This document shows, piece after piece, positions 1 to 8,934 of a stretch of DNA of 64,000 bases. The stretch's first letter is position 1. Each line of letters opens with the position of its first letter. Both the position numbers and the translations under genes were made by a program. The DNA is from JAVVWB01 sp036652335 (GTDB taxonomy: Bacteria; Synergistota; Synergistia; Synergistales; Synergistaceae). Below the pieces are notes generated by a model. That model saw nothing but the letters and a program-made list of their open reading frames with translations, was not told the origin of the DNA and ran no database searches. The DNA lies in contig JAVVWB010000007.1 of assembly GCA_036652335.1 (NCBI GenBank), positions 1 through 64,000 on the forward strand, written 5' to 3'.

Positions 1-2
1 AC

Positions 3-56
3 CCAGAAGCACTCGCAGCAGCAGTAAAAGGAATGAGAGACCAGTTCTCTAAATAG
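3..56 (+). CDS. C-terminal end of an upstream gene, possibly glycine reductase component B
   Basis: An open frame runs in from the left edge and stops at TAG 54-56, leaving 17 residues (ending MRDQFSK). The composition and codon use look like the following coding genes. Glycine reductase operons usually place grdB just before grdC, so this may be the tail of grdB. That is inferred from position only, because the visible tail is too short to identify. Confidence 0.45.
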   Translation, partial: PEALAAAVKGMRDQFSK

Positions 57-79
57 TTTTTTTAAAAAACTTTGTGAAA

Positions 80-113
80 AAGATATCAGACAGTTTTTAC
101 TGTCTGATATCTT
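80..113 (+). terminator. Perfect 14-bp stem-loop upstream of grdC
   Basis: AAGATATCAGACAG (80-93) is exactly complementary to 100-113 around a six-base loop. No T-run follows, so it is a poor classical terminator. It may instead be a processing or stabilising hairpin separating the upstream gene from grdCD, which would set unequal protein levels. Confidence 0.5.
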
Positions 114-134
114 AGACTTATATAAATACAAAAC

Positions 135-158
135 ATAATAATAATAATAATAATAATA
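135..158. repeat. (ATA)8 trinucleotide repeat in the grdC leader
   Basis: Eight uninterrupted ATA units lie about 90 bases upstream of the grdC start, between the stem-loop at 80-113 and the ribosome-binding site. Short tandem repeats in leaders can vary in length by slippage. No functional role is evident from sequence alone. Confidence 0.9.
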
Positions 159-249
159 TATAAACAACCCCATAAATTTGAACATAGGCCTATATGGCTA
201 TATATACAAAAAATCCAAAAATATCACAATAACAGGGAGGAATTATGCT

Positions 250-1782
250 ATGCCCAACGCAGCAGTAAAAGCAGCCGCTTATTCACTTAACCACACACCG
301 GAACTCGCTCTCCACTACGGGAATACACCTTTTGTCGAAAGAATGACAAAGCCAGACTCAGAGTTTTTAAAGGAACTCCCAAATTACGTACAAGATTACG
401 AATCAGCAGCAAAATATGCACCAAACTTAACATACATTGGTGCAATGACAATTGATGAATTTGAAACAAAACCAAAACCGTGGTATCACAACCTTGAACC
501 AGAAGTAACAAGATATGGTAAATTTGGAGAAATAATGCCAGAAGACGAAACAATCGCATTTATGGATATGTGTGATGTATTCGATCTTATTTGGCTTGAA
601 AAGGGATTTGCATCAGCAGTAAAAGAAAAAGTCGCAGCTCATCCTCTTATGAGAGACGATATCTTAGCAAGACTTGAAGCTGGGCATGAAGTAGAAGAAA
701 TTAACCATGAAGTAGAAAATGCAGCAGCTCTCCCTCTCTATGTAGATGGAAAACTTGTAGGTTGTGCAAGACGTGGACACGAAGTAGACCCCAACCTTAC
801 AGCATACGAACTTCTAGTAAACATTACAAATAAAACAAGTGCTGTAATATCACTTCTTCACCTCATTAAAAACGCAGGAATTCCTGCTGAGGAAATTGAC
901 TTCGTAGTTGAATGTTCAGAAGAAGCAGCCGGAGACATGAACCAGCGTGGTGGCGGTAACTTTGCAAAAGCCATAGCAGAAATTGCAGGTTGCACAAACG
1001 CATCAGGTTGCGACGTAAGAGGTTTCTGCGCAGGTCCTGTAAACGCAATGCTTGCAGGTGCATCTATGGTAGCAGCTGGAACACGTAAGAACGTAGTAGT
1101 AATCGCAGGCGGAGCAATTCCAAAACTTTACATGAACGCACGTGACCATGTAAAGAAACAACTACCTGCTCTTGAAAACTGCATCGGTTCATTCGGTGTA
1201 TTGATAGTAGAAGACGACGGCACACTTCCAGTAGTAAGACTTGACGCAATAGGAAAGCATACAGTAGGAGCCGGAGCATCACCTCAAACAGTAACAAGTG
1301 TCCTTACCTACGAACCACTTCAGAAAATCGGACTTACACTATCAGACGTTGACAAATATGCACCTGAACTCCATAACGCGGAAATCACATTACCTGCTGG
1401 AGCTGGAAATGTTCCAGAAGCAAACTTTAAGATGATTGCAGCTCTCGGAGTAATGAAAAAACAGATTGAAAAACCAGAAATGCTTAACTTCATAAAAGAG
1501 CATGGAATGACAGGTTTTGCCCATACACAGGGACACATTCCATCAGGTGTTCCATTTATAGGCCATGCTATTGACGCAATCCTCGAAGGCAAAATGACAA
1601 GAACAATGATTATCGGTAAAGGCAGTCTCTTCCTAGGAAGACTTACAAACCTAGCAGACGGGGCATCATTCCTTATCGAAAAGCCATCAGGTAAAAAAGC
1701 ATCAGGCGGAGTCACAAAAGAAGAAGTCAGAGAGATCATTCTTGAAGCTCTCGGAGACATCGCAGAAGCCTTAAACAAATAA
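250..1782 (+). CDS. grdC: Glycine/sarcosine/betaine reductase component C, beta subunit
   Basis: This 510-residue protein matches GrdC in length and overall sequence. GrdC is the large subunit of protein C, which with GrdD receives the carboxymethyl-selenoether from selenoprotein A and helps release acetyl phosphate in Stickland glycine reduction. The fold is thiolase/FabH-like, and the glycine-rich stretch around Cys260 (GFCAGP) fits an active-site region. The start is ATG 250, seven bases or so after GGGAGG; in-frame codons further upstream lack a ribosome-binding site. It is followed by grdD after 45 bases. The selenoproteins GrdA and GrdB are expected upstream, outside the window. Identification is confident; which substrate-specific B protein it serves cannot be read here. 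Confidence 0.92.
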   Translation: MPNAAVKAAAYSLNHTPELALHYGNTPFVERMTKPDSEFLKELPNYVQDYESAAKYAPNLTYIGAMTIDEFETKPKPWYHNLEPEVTRYGKFGEIMPEDETIAFMDMCDVFDLIWLEKGFASAVKEKVAAHPLMRDDILARLEAGHEVEEINHEVENAAALPLYVDGKLVGCARRGHEVDPNLTAYELLVNITNKTSAVISLLHLIKNAGIPAEEIDFVVECSEEAAGDMNQRGGGNFAKAIAEIAGCTNASGCDVRGFCAGPVNAMLAGASMVAAGTRKNVVVIAGGAIPKLYMNARDHVKKQLPALENCIGSFGVLIVEDDGTLPVVRLDAIGKHTVGAGASPQTVTSVLTYEPLQKIGLTLSDVDKYAPELHNAEITLPAGAGNVPEANFKMIAALGVMKKQIEKPEMLNFIKEHGMTGFAHTQGHIPSGVPFIGHAIDAILEGKMTRTMIIGKGSLFLGRLTNLADGASFLIEKPSGKKASGGVTKEEVREIILEALGDIAEALNK

Positions 1783-1827
1783 AAAGTTCCTCGATAATAT
1801 ACACAGAAAACGTACAGGAGGAAAATC

Positions 1828-2988
1828 ATGAATACAGAAACAAAACAAATGGTAGGAGAAATCCTTAAAGAAATCATAGAAGAAACAAAAAGTGGCGGCG
1901 GAAGAAAAACCACAGTAGGACTTATGGCACACGGAAGTGAGCTAGGTAGCGAAGAACTCGTAAAGGGTGCAATTCTTGCAATGCAAAACAATCCTACAAT
2001 AAAAGTTCGCCCCATTGGTCCAATTCTCCCTGGATATGAAGAATTAGACTGGATTGAAACAGAAGCTGACGAGCATAAAATTGCACAAGCAATGGAAGAA
2101 GCTCTTGCTAGCGGAGCTGTATCAGGAGCCGTTGCATTACACTATCCTTTCCCTGTTGGTGTAACAACAATCGGTAAAGTTATGACCCCTGCAAAAGGTA
2201 TACCATGCTTTATTGCCTCTTCAACAGGAACTTCAGCAGTCACAAGACTCGAAGCAATGCTCAGAAACACCATTTATGGGATTGCAGTAGCAAAGGCAAA
2301 CGGAATTTCAAATCCAAAAGTTGGAATTCTTAACTTAGATGGCGCCCAGACAGTACTTAGATCATTGCAGAAGTTAAGCGAAGCTGGATATGACATAACA
2401 TTTGGTTCTAGCATTAGAAAAGACGGTGGCGCAATATTAAGAGGTAACGATCTATTAGCCGGAGCCGTAGACGTAGCTGTAATGGACACACTTACAGGCA
2501 ACGTTATGATGAAACTCTTCGGTGCATGGACAACAGGTGGAAATTATGAAGCAATGGGATGGGGCTACGGTCCTTCTGCTGGAGAAGGTTGGAACAAAAT
2601 AGTTTCAATAGTATCGAGAGCATCTGGTGCTCCTGTAATTGCAAACGCTCTTGCTCTAAACGCAAATTCAGCAAAAGGCAATCTCCCTAAAATTGTTGCA
2701 GAAGAATTGGCAAAAGCAAAAAAAGCTGGCCTTGATGAAATAATTGCATCTCTCCAGCCCAAACCTGCAAAAGCTGACGAGGAAGACATCAAAGCCCCTG
2801 CTGCAGAACCTACAGATGAAGAAATTCATGGAATAGACGTACTTGAAATAGAAGATGCAGTAAAATCCCTTTGGAAAGTCGGAATATACGCAGAATCATC
2901 AATGGGATGCACAGGACCTGTCATTAAATTTGCAGCTCGTAACGCAGAAAAAGTAGAACAAACACTTAAAGAAAACGGTTATCTATAA
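1828..2988 (+). CDS. grdD: Glycine reductase complex component C, alpha subunit
   Basis: GrdD, 386 residues, is the usual length for the family. It is related to phosphate acyltransferases and carries out the phosphorolysis that yields acetyl phosphate. Cys361 in the C-terminal SMGCTGPV segment sits where the essential acetyl-carrying cysteine of studied GrdD proteins lies, as I recall them. The protein has a glycine-rich core (GWGYGPSAGEGW) and a Glu/Pro/Ala-rich linker near residues 310-330 before the C-terminal cysteine segment. A strong AGGAGG precedes ATG 1828. It forms one operon with grdC; the downstream trxB-like gene starts 40 bases later and probably provides reducing power. Confidence 0.93.
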   Translation: MNTETKQMVGEILKEIIEETKSGGGRKTTVGLMAHGSELGSEELVKGAILAMQNNPTIKVRPIGPILPGYEELDWIETEADEHKIAQAMEEALASGAVSGAVALHYPFPVGVTTIGKVMTPAKGIPCFIASSTGTSAVTRLEAMLRNTIYGIAVAKANGISNPKVGILNLDGAQTVLRSLQKLSEAGYDITFGSSIRKDGGAILRGNDLLAGAVDVAVMDTLTGNVMMKLFGAWTTGGNYEAMGWGYGPSAGEGWNKIVSIVSRASGAPVIANALALNANSAKGNLPKIVAEELAKAKKAGLDEIIASLQPKPAKADEEDIKAPAAEPTDEEIHGIDVLEIEDAVKSLWKVGIYAESSMGCTGPVIKFAARNAEKVEQTLKENGYL

Positions 2989-3028
2989 TAAATTTATCTT
3001 TCAAATTTAGAAGGGAGAAATTGAAATT

Positions 3029-4225
3029 ATGGAAAAAAGAGAACTAGTAATTATCGGGGCCGGCCCTGCCGGATTAACATCAGCAATATACGGAGGTCGT
3101 GCGGGCCTTGACACACTTATCCTTGAAAAAGGTACACCAGGTGGACAGATTAACATCACAGACGAAATAGAAAACTGGCCAGGAGTACTTGAATCAACAG
3201 GATCCGCACTTGGAGAATCTTTCCGCAAACACGCAGAAAAGTTCAAGACCGATTTTAGAGATTGTACAGTAACATCACTAGAAGTCCGCAATGGACACAA
3301 AATCATCGTAACAGACAAAGGCGAAATTGAAGCAGAAGCAGTAATCATCGCAACAGGTGCAGCTTTCCGTAAATTGGGATGCCCTGGTGAAGCAGAAATG
3401 ACAGGCGCAGGTGTAAGCTACTGTGCAGTATGTGACGCTAACTTCTTTGAAGGAGAAATCGTTGCTGTAATAGGTGGCGGTAACGTTGCTGTAGAAGAAG
3501 CCGGATACCTTACAGGCTTTGCAGAAAAAGTATATATAGTTCACAGACGTGACGAATTTAGAGCAGATAGAGTTGCAATAGAACAAGCTATGGCTAATCC
3601 CAAAATCGTACCAATATGGAACAGTGTTGTAGAATCCATCGAAGGTGACGGCCTTGTAGAAAAACTTGTTCTCAAAAATGTAAAAACAGGTGAAATCTCA
3701 GACCTTCCTGTAGCAGGTGTATTCGTATTCGTAGGAACAGAACCAATCGTACCATTTCTCGGAGAGAAAAACTCACTTGTAAAGCAGACAAGAGATGGCT
3801 GGATTATTACAAACGATAAAATGGAAACATCTGTAGAAGGTATCTTTGCAGCAGGTGACGTAAGAGAAACAGCACTTCGCCAAGTTGTAACGGCAGCAGG
3901 TGACGGAGCAAGAGCAACAATGGCAGCATACTCATACATCACAGAACAGCTTCACCTCCGTTCAGTACTTATGGAACCAGAAGAAGTAAAAGCCCTCTTT
4001 ACATCAAGCATTGATCAGGCTCAAGTAACATTACAAGTCGATACAGAAGCTTATGCAAAAGAAGCAGGTAAGAAAGTTGCATTCATAGACGGTTACCGTA
4101 ATGGAAAAATGGTAGAAAAGCTCGGACTCACATCATTACCAGTAATGGTACACCTCAAAAAGGGTGAAATCGTCGGGACATCATACGTAAAATCAATTGA
4201 TGATGTAAAAGCATTCATAGGATAG
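3029..4225 (+). CDS. trxB: Thioredoxin reductase fused to a degenerate thioredoxin-like domain
   Basis: Residues 1 to about 305 form a low-molecular-weight thioredoxin reductase: FAD-binding GAGPAGL (9-15), the redox pair CAVC (Cys132/Cys135), an NADPH-binding GGGNVAVEEA segment and the C-terminal FAD motif FAAGDV. About 90 further residues follow that the family normally lacks. Their end resembles the second half of a thioredoxin fold, with the likely cis-Pro371 (TSLPVMVHLKKGE), but no CxxC. In glycine reductase operons a thioredoxin/thioredoxin reductase pair supplies electrons to selenoprotein A, so this location makes sense. The extra domain may dock a thioredoxin partner. No separate trxA is in the window. 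Confidence 0.85.
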   Translation: MEKRELVIIGAGPAGLTSAIYGGRAGLDTLILEKGTPGGQINITDEIENWPGVLESTGSALGESFRKHAEKFKTDFRDCTVTSLEVRNGHKIIVTDKGEIEAEAVIIATGAAFRKLGCPGEAEMTGAGVSYCAVCDANFFEGEIVAVIGGGNVAVEEAGYLTGFAEKVYIVHRRDEFRADRVAIEQAMANPKIVPIWNSVVESIEGDGLVEKLVLKNVKTGEISDLPVAGVFVFVGTEPIVPFLGEKNSLVKQTRDGWIITNDKMETSVEGIFAAGDVRETALRQVVTAAGDGARATMAAYSYITEQLHLRSVLMEPEEVKALFTSSIDQAQVTLQVDTEAYAKEAGKKVAFIDGYRNGKMVEKLGLTSLPVMVHLKKGEIVGTSYVKSIDDVKAFIG

Positions 4226-4270
4226 TCTTAACACTCACAAATAAAGCAACTTTTATGGTATAACCCACAA

Positions 4271-4321
4271 AAATCTCCCCCTGAGAAACGAATATCGTTT
4301 GGTTTCATCTTGGGGAGATTT
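4271..4321 (+). terminator. Stem-loop between trxB and nfnA
   Basis: AAATCTCCCC at 4271-4280 pairs perfectly with 4312-4321, and the enclosed segment contains a second dyad (AAACG/CGTTT around 4286-4300). A short T-rich stretch follows, running straight into the nfnA ribosome-binding site at 4329. It may be a partial terminator or attenuator that separates the glycine reductase transcript from nfnAB. Confidence 0.65.
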
Positions 4322-4339
4322 CTTTTAAGGAGGCCCATT

Positions 4340-5185
4340 ATGTTTAAGATCGTTTCTAAACAGAAGATTGCACCCAAAGAATTTGATATTTGGGTGGAAG
4401 CTTCGAGAATAGCCACTCATGCAAAAGCAGGACAATTCGTTGTGTTACGCCCAGACGAAAAGGGAGAAAGAATTCCTCTCACCATCGCAGACACAGCACC
4501 AGAAAAAGGCCTAATAAGACTTATATTTCAAGTCGTTGGAAAAACGACAGCTCAGCTTTCCACCTTTGAAGTAGGAGACTCCATCCTTGACATATCTGGA
4601 CCACTAGGTACACCTAGCGAAGTAGAAAACTTTGGCACAGTTCTTATGGTCGGAGGCGGAGTCGGAATTGCAGCGCTCTTCCCCATCATAAAAGCACTAA
4701 AGCTTGCAGGCAATAAAGTTATTACAATACTAGGAGGGAGAACCTCTGACCTCGTAATACTAAAAGAAGATTGTAAAGAATATTCTGATGAACTAATCAT
4801 CACAACAGATGATGGTTCAGAAGGCATAAAGGGTGTAGTTACAACGGCCATGAAAATGGTTGTCGAAAGAGGAGAAAAGATTACACAGACATGGTGCATA
4901 GGCCCCTCTATTATGATGAAATTTGGTACAAAAATGGCAGCAGAGCTCAACTTGCCCATTTATGTATCACTCAATCCACTCATGGTCGATGGCACAGGAA
5001 TGTGTGGCTGTTGCAGAGTTACAGTAGACAATAAGATATTCTTCGCATGTGTAGACGGACCTGAGTTTGACGGACACAAAGTCAACTGGGACGAATTTAT
5101 GAACAGACTTACACAGTACAAAGACGAAGAAAGAATTTCAATGGAAAAATATGAAGCAGAAGTAGGTGACTCCTCATGGCAATAG
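4340..5185 (+). CDS. nfnA: NADH-dependent ferredoxin:NADP+ oxidoreductase, small subunit (NfnA/SudB type)
   Basis: This 281-residue flavoprotein resembles ferredoxin-NADP reductase and PyrK-type proteins. It has an N-terminal FAD barrel, then a GGGVGIAALFPI nucleotide-binding segment, then a C-terminal [2Fe-2S] site with Cys222, Cys224, Cys225 and Cys237 (MCGCCRV...ACVDGP). With NfnB it makes the cytoplasmic complex that couples NADH and reduced ferredoxin to NADP+ reduction by flavin-based electron bifurcation. ATG 4340 follows AAGGAGG; the in-frame TTG at 4310 lies inside the stem-loop and is rejected. Its end overlaps the nfnB start by ten bases, so the subunits are translationally coupled. 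Without biochemical data a ferredoxin:NADP reductase or sulfide dehydrogenase reading remains possible. Confidence 0.88.
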   Translation: MFKIVSKQKIAPKEFDIWVEASRIATHAKAGQFVVLRPDEKGERIPLTIADTAPEKGLIRLIFQVVGKTTAQLSTFEVGDSILDISGPLGTPSEVENFGTVLMVGGGVGIAALFPIIKALKLAGNKVITILGGRTSDLVILKEDCKEYSDELIITTDDGSEGIKGVVTTAMKMVVERGEKITQTWCIGPSIMMKFGTKMAAELNLPIYVSLNPLMVDGTGMCGCCRVTVDNKIFFACVDGPEFDGHKVNWDEFMNRLTQYKDEERISMEKYEAEVGDSSWQ

Positions 5186-6585
5186 ATTTTTCAAAAGAAA
5201 AAACACCCATTAGAGAACAGGATGCCGAAGTCAGAAAAAACAATTTTAACGAAGTATGCCTAGGATACACACTCGAAGAAGGCATTCTCGAAGCAGGACG
5301 TTGTCTTAACTGCAAAACGAAACCATGTATTAACGGATGTCCTGTAGGAATTGATATTCCAGGATTTATTCAGTGCGTTAAAAACAACGACATGAAGGGT
5401 GCTTCAGAAGTTCTCGATAAATACACTAACCTTCCCGCAGTATGTGGAAGAGTTTGCCCGCAGGAAACACAGTGTGAGGGACTTTGCACTGTAGGAAAAA
5501 TCAAAGGTTTTGAGCCTGTATCAATAGGAAAGTTAGAAAGACTTGTAGCAGACTGGAAATATGCTCAGGAAAATCTAGAAGCACCAAAGATTGAACAAAA
5601 GAAAAATGGCAAAATTGCAGTAGTAGGTTCAGGTCCATCTTCTTTGACTGTAGCAGGAGACCTTGCAAAACTTGGTTATGAAGTAAAGATGTACGAAGCT
5701 CTCCACGCTGCAGGCGGTGTCCTTATTTACGGTATTCCTGAATTCCGTCTTCCAAAGAAAATAGTAAAAATGGAAATTGAATCCATGAAAAAACTCGGAG
5801 TGGACATTGAATGCAACGTTGTAGTGGGAAAAACCATAACAATGCAGGAAATAATGGAAGAGTTTGACGCATGTTATATTGCAGTTGGAGCTGGTGCACC
5901 AAACTTCCAAGGCATTCCGGGAACAACTTTAAACGGAGTTTACTCTTCAAGTGAATACTTAACAAGAGTCAACCTTATGCACGGATATGAATTCCCTGAA
6001 TTTGACACCCCTGCAAAGAAATCCAAAAAGGTTGTTGTAGTCGGTGGTGGAAACGTAGCAATGGACGCAGCTCGTTCTGCAAAACGTCTAGGCTCAGATG
6101 AAGTTTCAGTTGTTTATAGACGTTCTGTAGATGAACTCCCTGCTCGTATAGAAGAATATCACCATGCAGTAGAAGAAGGAATTATATTCAACTGGCTTAC
6201 AAAACCAATAGAATATATCAATGACGGCAAAGGTAATCTTTCAGCTGTTAAATGTATCAAAATGGAACTTGGTGAACCTGATGCATCAGGACGCCGTCGT
6301 CCAATACCTATAGAGGGCAGTGAGTTTATAATTGAGGCTGACTGCGCAATTGAAGCTATAGGACAAGGTTCAAATAAAGTTCTACTTTCCACCTTCCCTG
6401 AATTACACCTTAACAAATGGGGATATATCGAAGCAGATCCAGAAACAGGAGCTACATCAGTCCCTGGCGTATTCGCAGGTGGAGACATAGTAACAGGAGC
6501 AGCAACAGTTATACTTGCAATGGGTGCAGGCAAAAAAGCTGCAGTTGCAATTGATAAATATCTAACTGAAAAGAAATCAAAATAA
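5176..6585 (+). CDS. nfnB: NADH-dependent ferredoxin:NADP+ oxidoreductase, large subunit (GltA-like)
   Basis: This 469-residue protein belongs to the glutamate-synthase small-subunit-like family. The N-terminus has cysteines 43, 46, 51 and 55 (CLNC...CINGCP), and a second group follows (VCGRVCP...CEGLC) for two [4Fe-4S] clusters. Then come FAD- and NAD(P)H-binding Rossmann motifs (GSGPSSL near 153; GGGNVAMDAARSA) and the C-terminal FAD motif FAGGDIVTG. There is no glutamate synthase large subunit beside it. Its overlap with nfnA indicates the NfnAB complex, which balances NADPH, NADH and ferredoxin pools in fermenting anaerobes. A perfect terminator follows. Confidence 0.9.
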   Translation: MAIDFSKEKTPIREQDAEVRKNNFNEVCLGYTLEEGILEAGRCLNCKTKPCINGCPVGIDIPGFIQCVKNNDMKGASEVLDKYTNLPAVCGRVCPQETQCEGLCTVGKIKGFEPVSIGKLERLVADWKYAQENLEAPKIEQKKNGKIAVVGSGPSSLTVAGDLAKLGYEVKMYEALHAAGGVLIYGIPEFRLPKKIVKMEIESMKKLGVDIECNVVVGKTITMQEIMEEFDACYIAVGAGAPNFQGIPGTTLNGVYSSSEYLTRVNLMHGYEFPEFDTPAKKSKKVVVVGGGNVAMDAARSAKRLGSDEVSVVYRRSVDELPARIEEYHHAVEEGIIFNWLTKPIEYINDGKGNLSAVKCIKMELGEPDASGRRRPIPIEGSEFIIEADCAIEAIGQGSNKVLLSTFPELHLNKWGYIEADPETGATSVPGVFAGGDIVTGAATVILAMGAGKKAAVAIDKYLTEKKSK

Positions 6586-6610
6586 CACAAAAACACTGTT
6601 TATAGATAAC

Positions 6611-6650
6611 AAAAAATGCTTCCGGAAGCTCTCTTCCGGAAGCATTTTTT
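6611..6650. terminator. Terminator after nfnB
   Basis: An 18-bp perfect stem (AAAAAATGCTTCCGGAAG, 6611-6628, with 6633-6650) closes on the loop CTCT and ends in six Ts. The A-tract on the other side lets it work in both directions, between nfnB and the minus-strand ROK gene. Confidence 0.92.
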
Positions 6651-6754
6651 ACAATAATTCATTTTTTGTAAAATCCTATAAATATATAAAATCTCCAACT
6701 AGCTTAAAGGTATAGAATAAAATAAGTATATAGACAGAAATTACATTTTATATT

Positions 6755-7660
6755 TTATTTATTAAGAAAGCAAAGAGACGCTGCGCCAATTACTGCATCA
6801 TTTTCATTCATATCAGAGGTAGTTATATTTGCATGATTTTTATATGGAGAGGCAATATAATTATCTATAATTGGAGAGAGTAAATCTATCAATTTATCAG
6901 CTCTGCTTACTCCACCAGTCAATATAATGATTTCTGGATCAAAGAGAGCATATAATGAGGCAACAGCTCTCCCTAATGAGTCTAGCGCAGGGTTTAGTAT
7001 ATTTTTTACTTCATCTAAATCCCTTTTATCCCAAAGTTCTTTAAAATCTTTTGCTAAAAACAATTCTTTTGCCTTCTTTTCTAACGCATCGGCAGAAAAT
7101 GAAGTCTCCAAATGAGAATATCCACCGCAAGCACATTTCGTATCACCAGAAACAACAGCTATGTGCCCTAATTCTCCACCTATTCCATGAGACCCGATAA
7201 GTAACTTTCCATTTACAACTATTCCAGAGCCCACACCTGTACCTAAAGTTATGACAATAAAATTATTCATCTCTTTAGCTTTACCAGAATACATCTCACC
7301 TATTGCTGCGCAATTGGCATCATTTTCTATATAAATGGGCAAAGAGATATTTGATTTTAACAAGGAGACTTTTAATAATTCCACAAGATTAACATTTTCA
7401 AGAGATAAAAAATTTGTAAATTTTAAAATAATAGTGCGCTCTCTGTTTAGAAAAGCAGGAACAGCAATTCCAACAGAAAGCACACTATACTTTGAACAAT
7501 AGTATTTTATTTTCTCAGATATAAGAGAGACTACATCACCTATATCCCTTGATTTTGGAGTATCAACAGATACCATCTCTATGATATTGACGGAATAATC
7601 ATCAAAATCAATTAGTGCAAAAGAAATTGTATGACCTCCTAAATCAATACCAATAAACAT
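6755..7660 (-). CDS. ROK-family sugar kinase-like protein
   Basis: A 301-residue ROK protein with no N-terminal helix-turn-helix, so more likely a kinase than a repressor. It begins with the phosphate-binding DLGG segment, has the ENDAN catalytic region and the GTGVGSGIV glycine motif. The ROK zinc motif, usually CxCGxxGCxE, reads CACGGYSHLE: the third Cys is replaced by His, which could still bind zinc. The substrate (glucose, N-acetylglucosamine or another hexose) cannot be told. It starts three bases after the ychF stop and has no clear ribosome-binding site of its own, so it is probably translated by coupling. It has no sugar-transport or glycolytic neighbours. Confidence 0.8.
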   Translation of the reverse strand: MFIGIDLGGHTISFALIDFDDYSVNIIEMVSVDTPKSRDIGDVVSLISEKIKYYCSKYSVLSVGIAVPAFLNRERTIILKFTNFLSLENVNLVELLKVSLLKSNISLPIYIENDANCAAIGEMYSGKAKEMNNFIVITLGTGVGSGIVVNGKLLIGSHGIGGELGHIAVVSGDTKCACGGYSHLETSFSADALEKKAKELFLAKDFKELWDKRDLDEVKNILNPALDSLGRAVASLYALFDPEIIILTGGVSRADKLIDLLSPIIDNYIASPYKNHANITTSDMNENDAVIGAASLCFLNK

Positions 7661-7663
7661 TTT

Positions 7664-8758
7664 CTATACGTTAAAACGAATCTCAATCATATCTCCGTCT
7701 TTTACAAGGTATTCTTTACCTTCGAGACGCAGACAACCAGATTTGCGACATTCATCAAAAGAGTTCGCATGTGCAATAAAATCATCAAAAGCAACAACCT
7801 GAGCTCTAATAAATCCTCTTGCCAAATCAGAGTGGATTGCACCTGCAGCATCAACTGCATTGTCTCCATCATTGATTGTCCAAGCACGTACTTCATCAGG
7901 ACCACTTGTAAAGAAGCTAATCAACCCCAAAACTTTATATGCTTCTTCTATAAGACGATCACGTCCTGGCTCTGTAATATTCAATCCTTCTGTAAACTCA
8001 GCAGCTTCTTCTTCTGAAAGTTCTACAATATCCATTTCCAAGCTTCCATAAAGGGTACAAATCTCTACATTATGCTCTTCTGACTTTTTCTTCAAGTCAT
8101 TCCATCTTGGTATTTTTGTTTCATCATTTTGTGTCTCATCTAAGTTCAATACAATAATTTGAGGTTTAGATGTAACAAATGTGAAACCTCTTAACTGTCG
8201 CCATTCCTCCGGCTTTAGTTCGATACTTCTAAGTGGCTTCTCTTCCATGAGACATTCATTGCACTTTTCCAAAAGTTTCTTTTCTGATTCTTCTTCAGGT
8301 AAAAGTCTTTTTTTCGCATTCAGTTTATTTAGACGATTCTCAATAACAGCAAGGTCTCTGAAAATAAGCTCATTATCAATAATTTCCCAGTCTCTATATG
8401 GATCGACACTTCCCTCTGGGTGTTCTACCAAACCATTGTTAAAACAACGAATAACGTGCACTAATGCGTCTGCTTCTGCAACAAAACCAAGGAATGCATT
8501 ACCAAGTCCTGCACCCTTACCAGCCCCTTTTGATAGTCCTGCAAGGTCAACAAACTCTACTTGTGCAGGAGTCTCCTTTTTAGGTGCATAAATTTTTACA
8601 AGCTCATCAAATCTCTTATCCGGGACAGAAACAACTGCCTTATTAGGATCTGTTTTTCCTCCTGCATAAGGCTTAACTTCTGCTCCTGCTCTCGTAATAA
8701 CATTAAAAATTGTAGACTTTCCACTAAGGGGAAGTCCGACTATTCCACAATGTAACAT
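7664..8758 (-). CDS. ychF: Ribosome-binding ATPase YchF (Obg family)
   Basis: At 364 residues this is full-length YchF: a P-loop GLPLSGKS at 8-15, the NLDE segment that replaces the usual GTPase NKxD motif and marks the ATP-preferring subfamily, a helical coiled-coil insert, and a C-terminal TGS domain ending in the EYLVKDGDMIEIRFNV segment. YchF is a cytoplasmic, ribosome-associated ATPase involved in translation and oxidative-stress control. The P-loop has Leu-Ser where Asn-Val is usual. GGAGTGAT precedes the ATG. It is the first gene of a two-gene unit with the ROK gene. Confidence 0.93.
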   Translation of the reverse strand: MLHCGIVGLPLSGKSTIFNVITRAGAEVKPYAGGKTDPNKAVVSVPDKRFDELVKIYAPKKETPAQVEFVDLAGLSKGAGKGAGLGNAFLGFVAEADALVHVIRCFNNGLVEHPEGSVDPYRDWEIIDNELIFRDLAVIENRLNKLNAKKRLLPEEESEKKLLEKCNECLMEEKPLRSIELKPEEWRQLRGFTFVTSKPQIIVLNLDETQNDETKIPRWNDLKKKSEEHNVEICTLYGSLEMDIVELSEEEAAEFTEGLNITEPGRDRLIEEAYKVLGLISFFTSGPDEVRAWTINDGDNAVDAAGAIHSDLARGFIRAQVVAFDDFIAHANSFDECRKSGCLRLEGKEYLVKDGDMIEIRFNV

Positions 8759-8934
8759 CTATATCACTCCGTTTATATAATTTACGTTATATATTGATTG
8801 TTAAATTTTTATATACATTCTGCAATAAAAAAACTTGTTTTATGTTATATATATCTTACGCAAACAAAAAGGTAAAGATTGCAATCTAAAGAAGAGGAAA
8901 AATCTCGTTTCAAATTGTTTCTCATGTAGCAATA

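Noticed and set aside
1320..2015. Long antisense open frame (231 codons) across grdC and grdD
   Set aside because: It overlaps two confidently identified genes on the other strand, has no ribosome-binding site and shows no recognisable protein features; it is a codon-bias shadow.
8876..8887. Perfect 12-base palindrome between ychF and the BMP gene
   Set aside because: It is short, single and not near a recognisable promoter, so function is not supportable.
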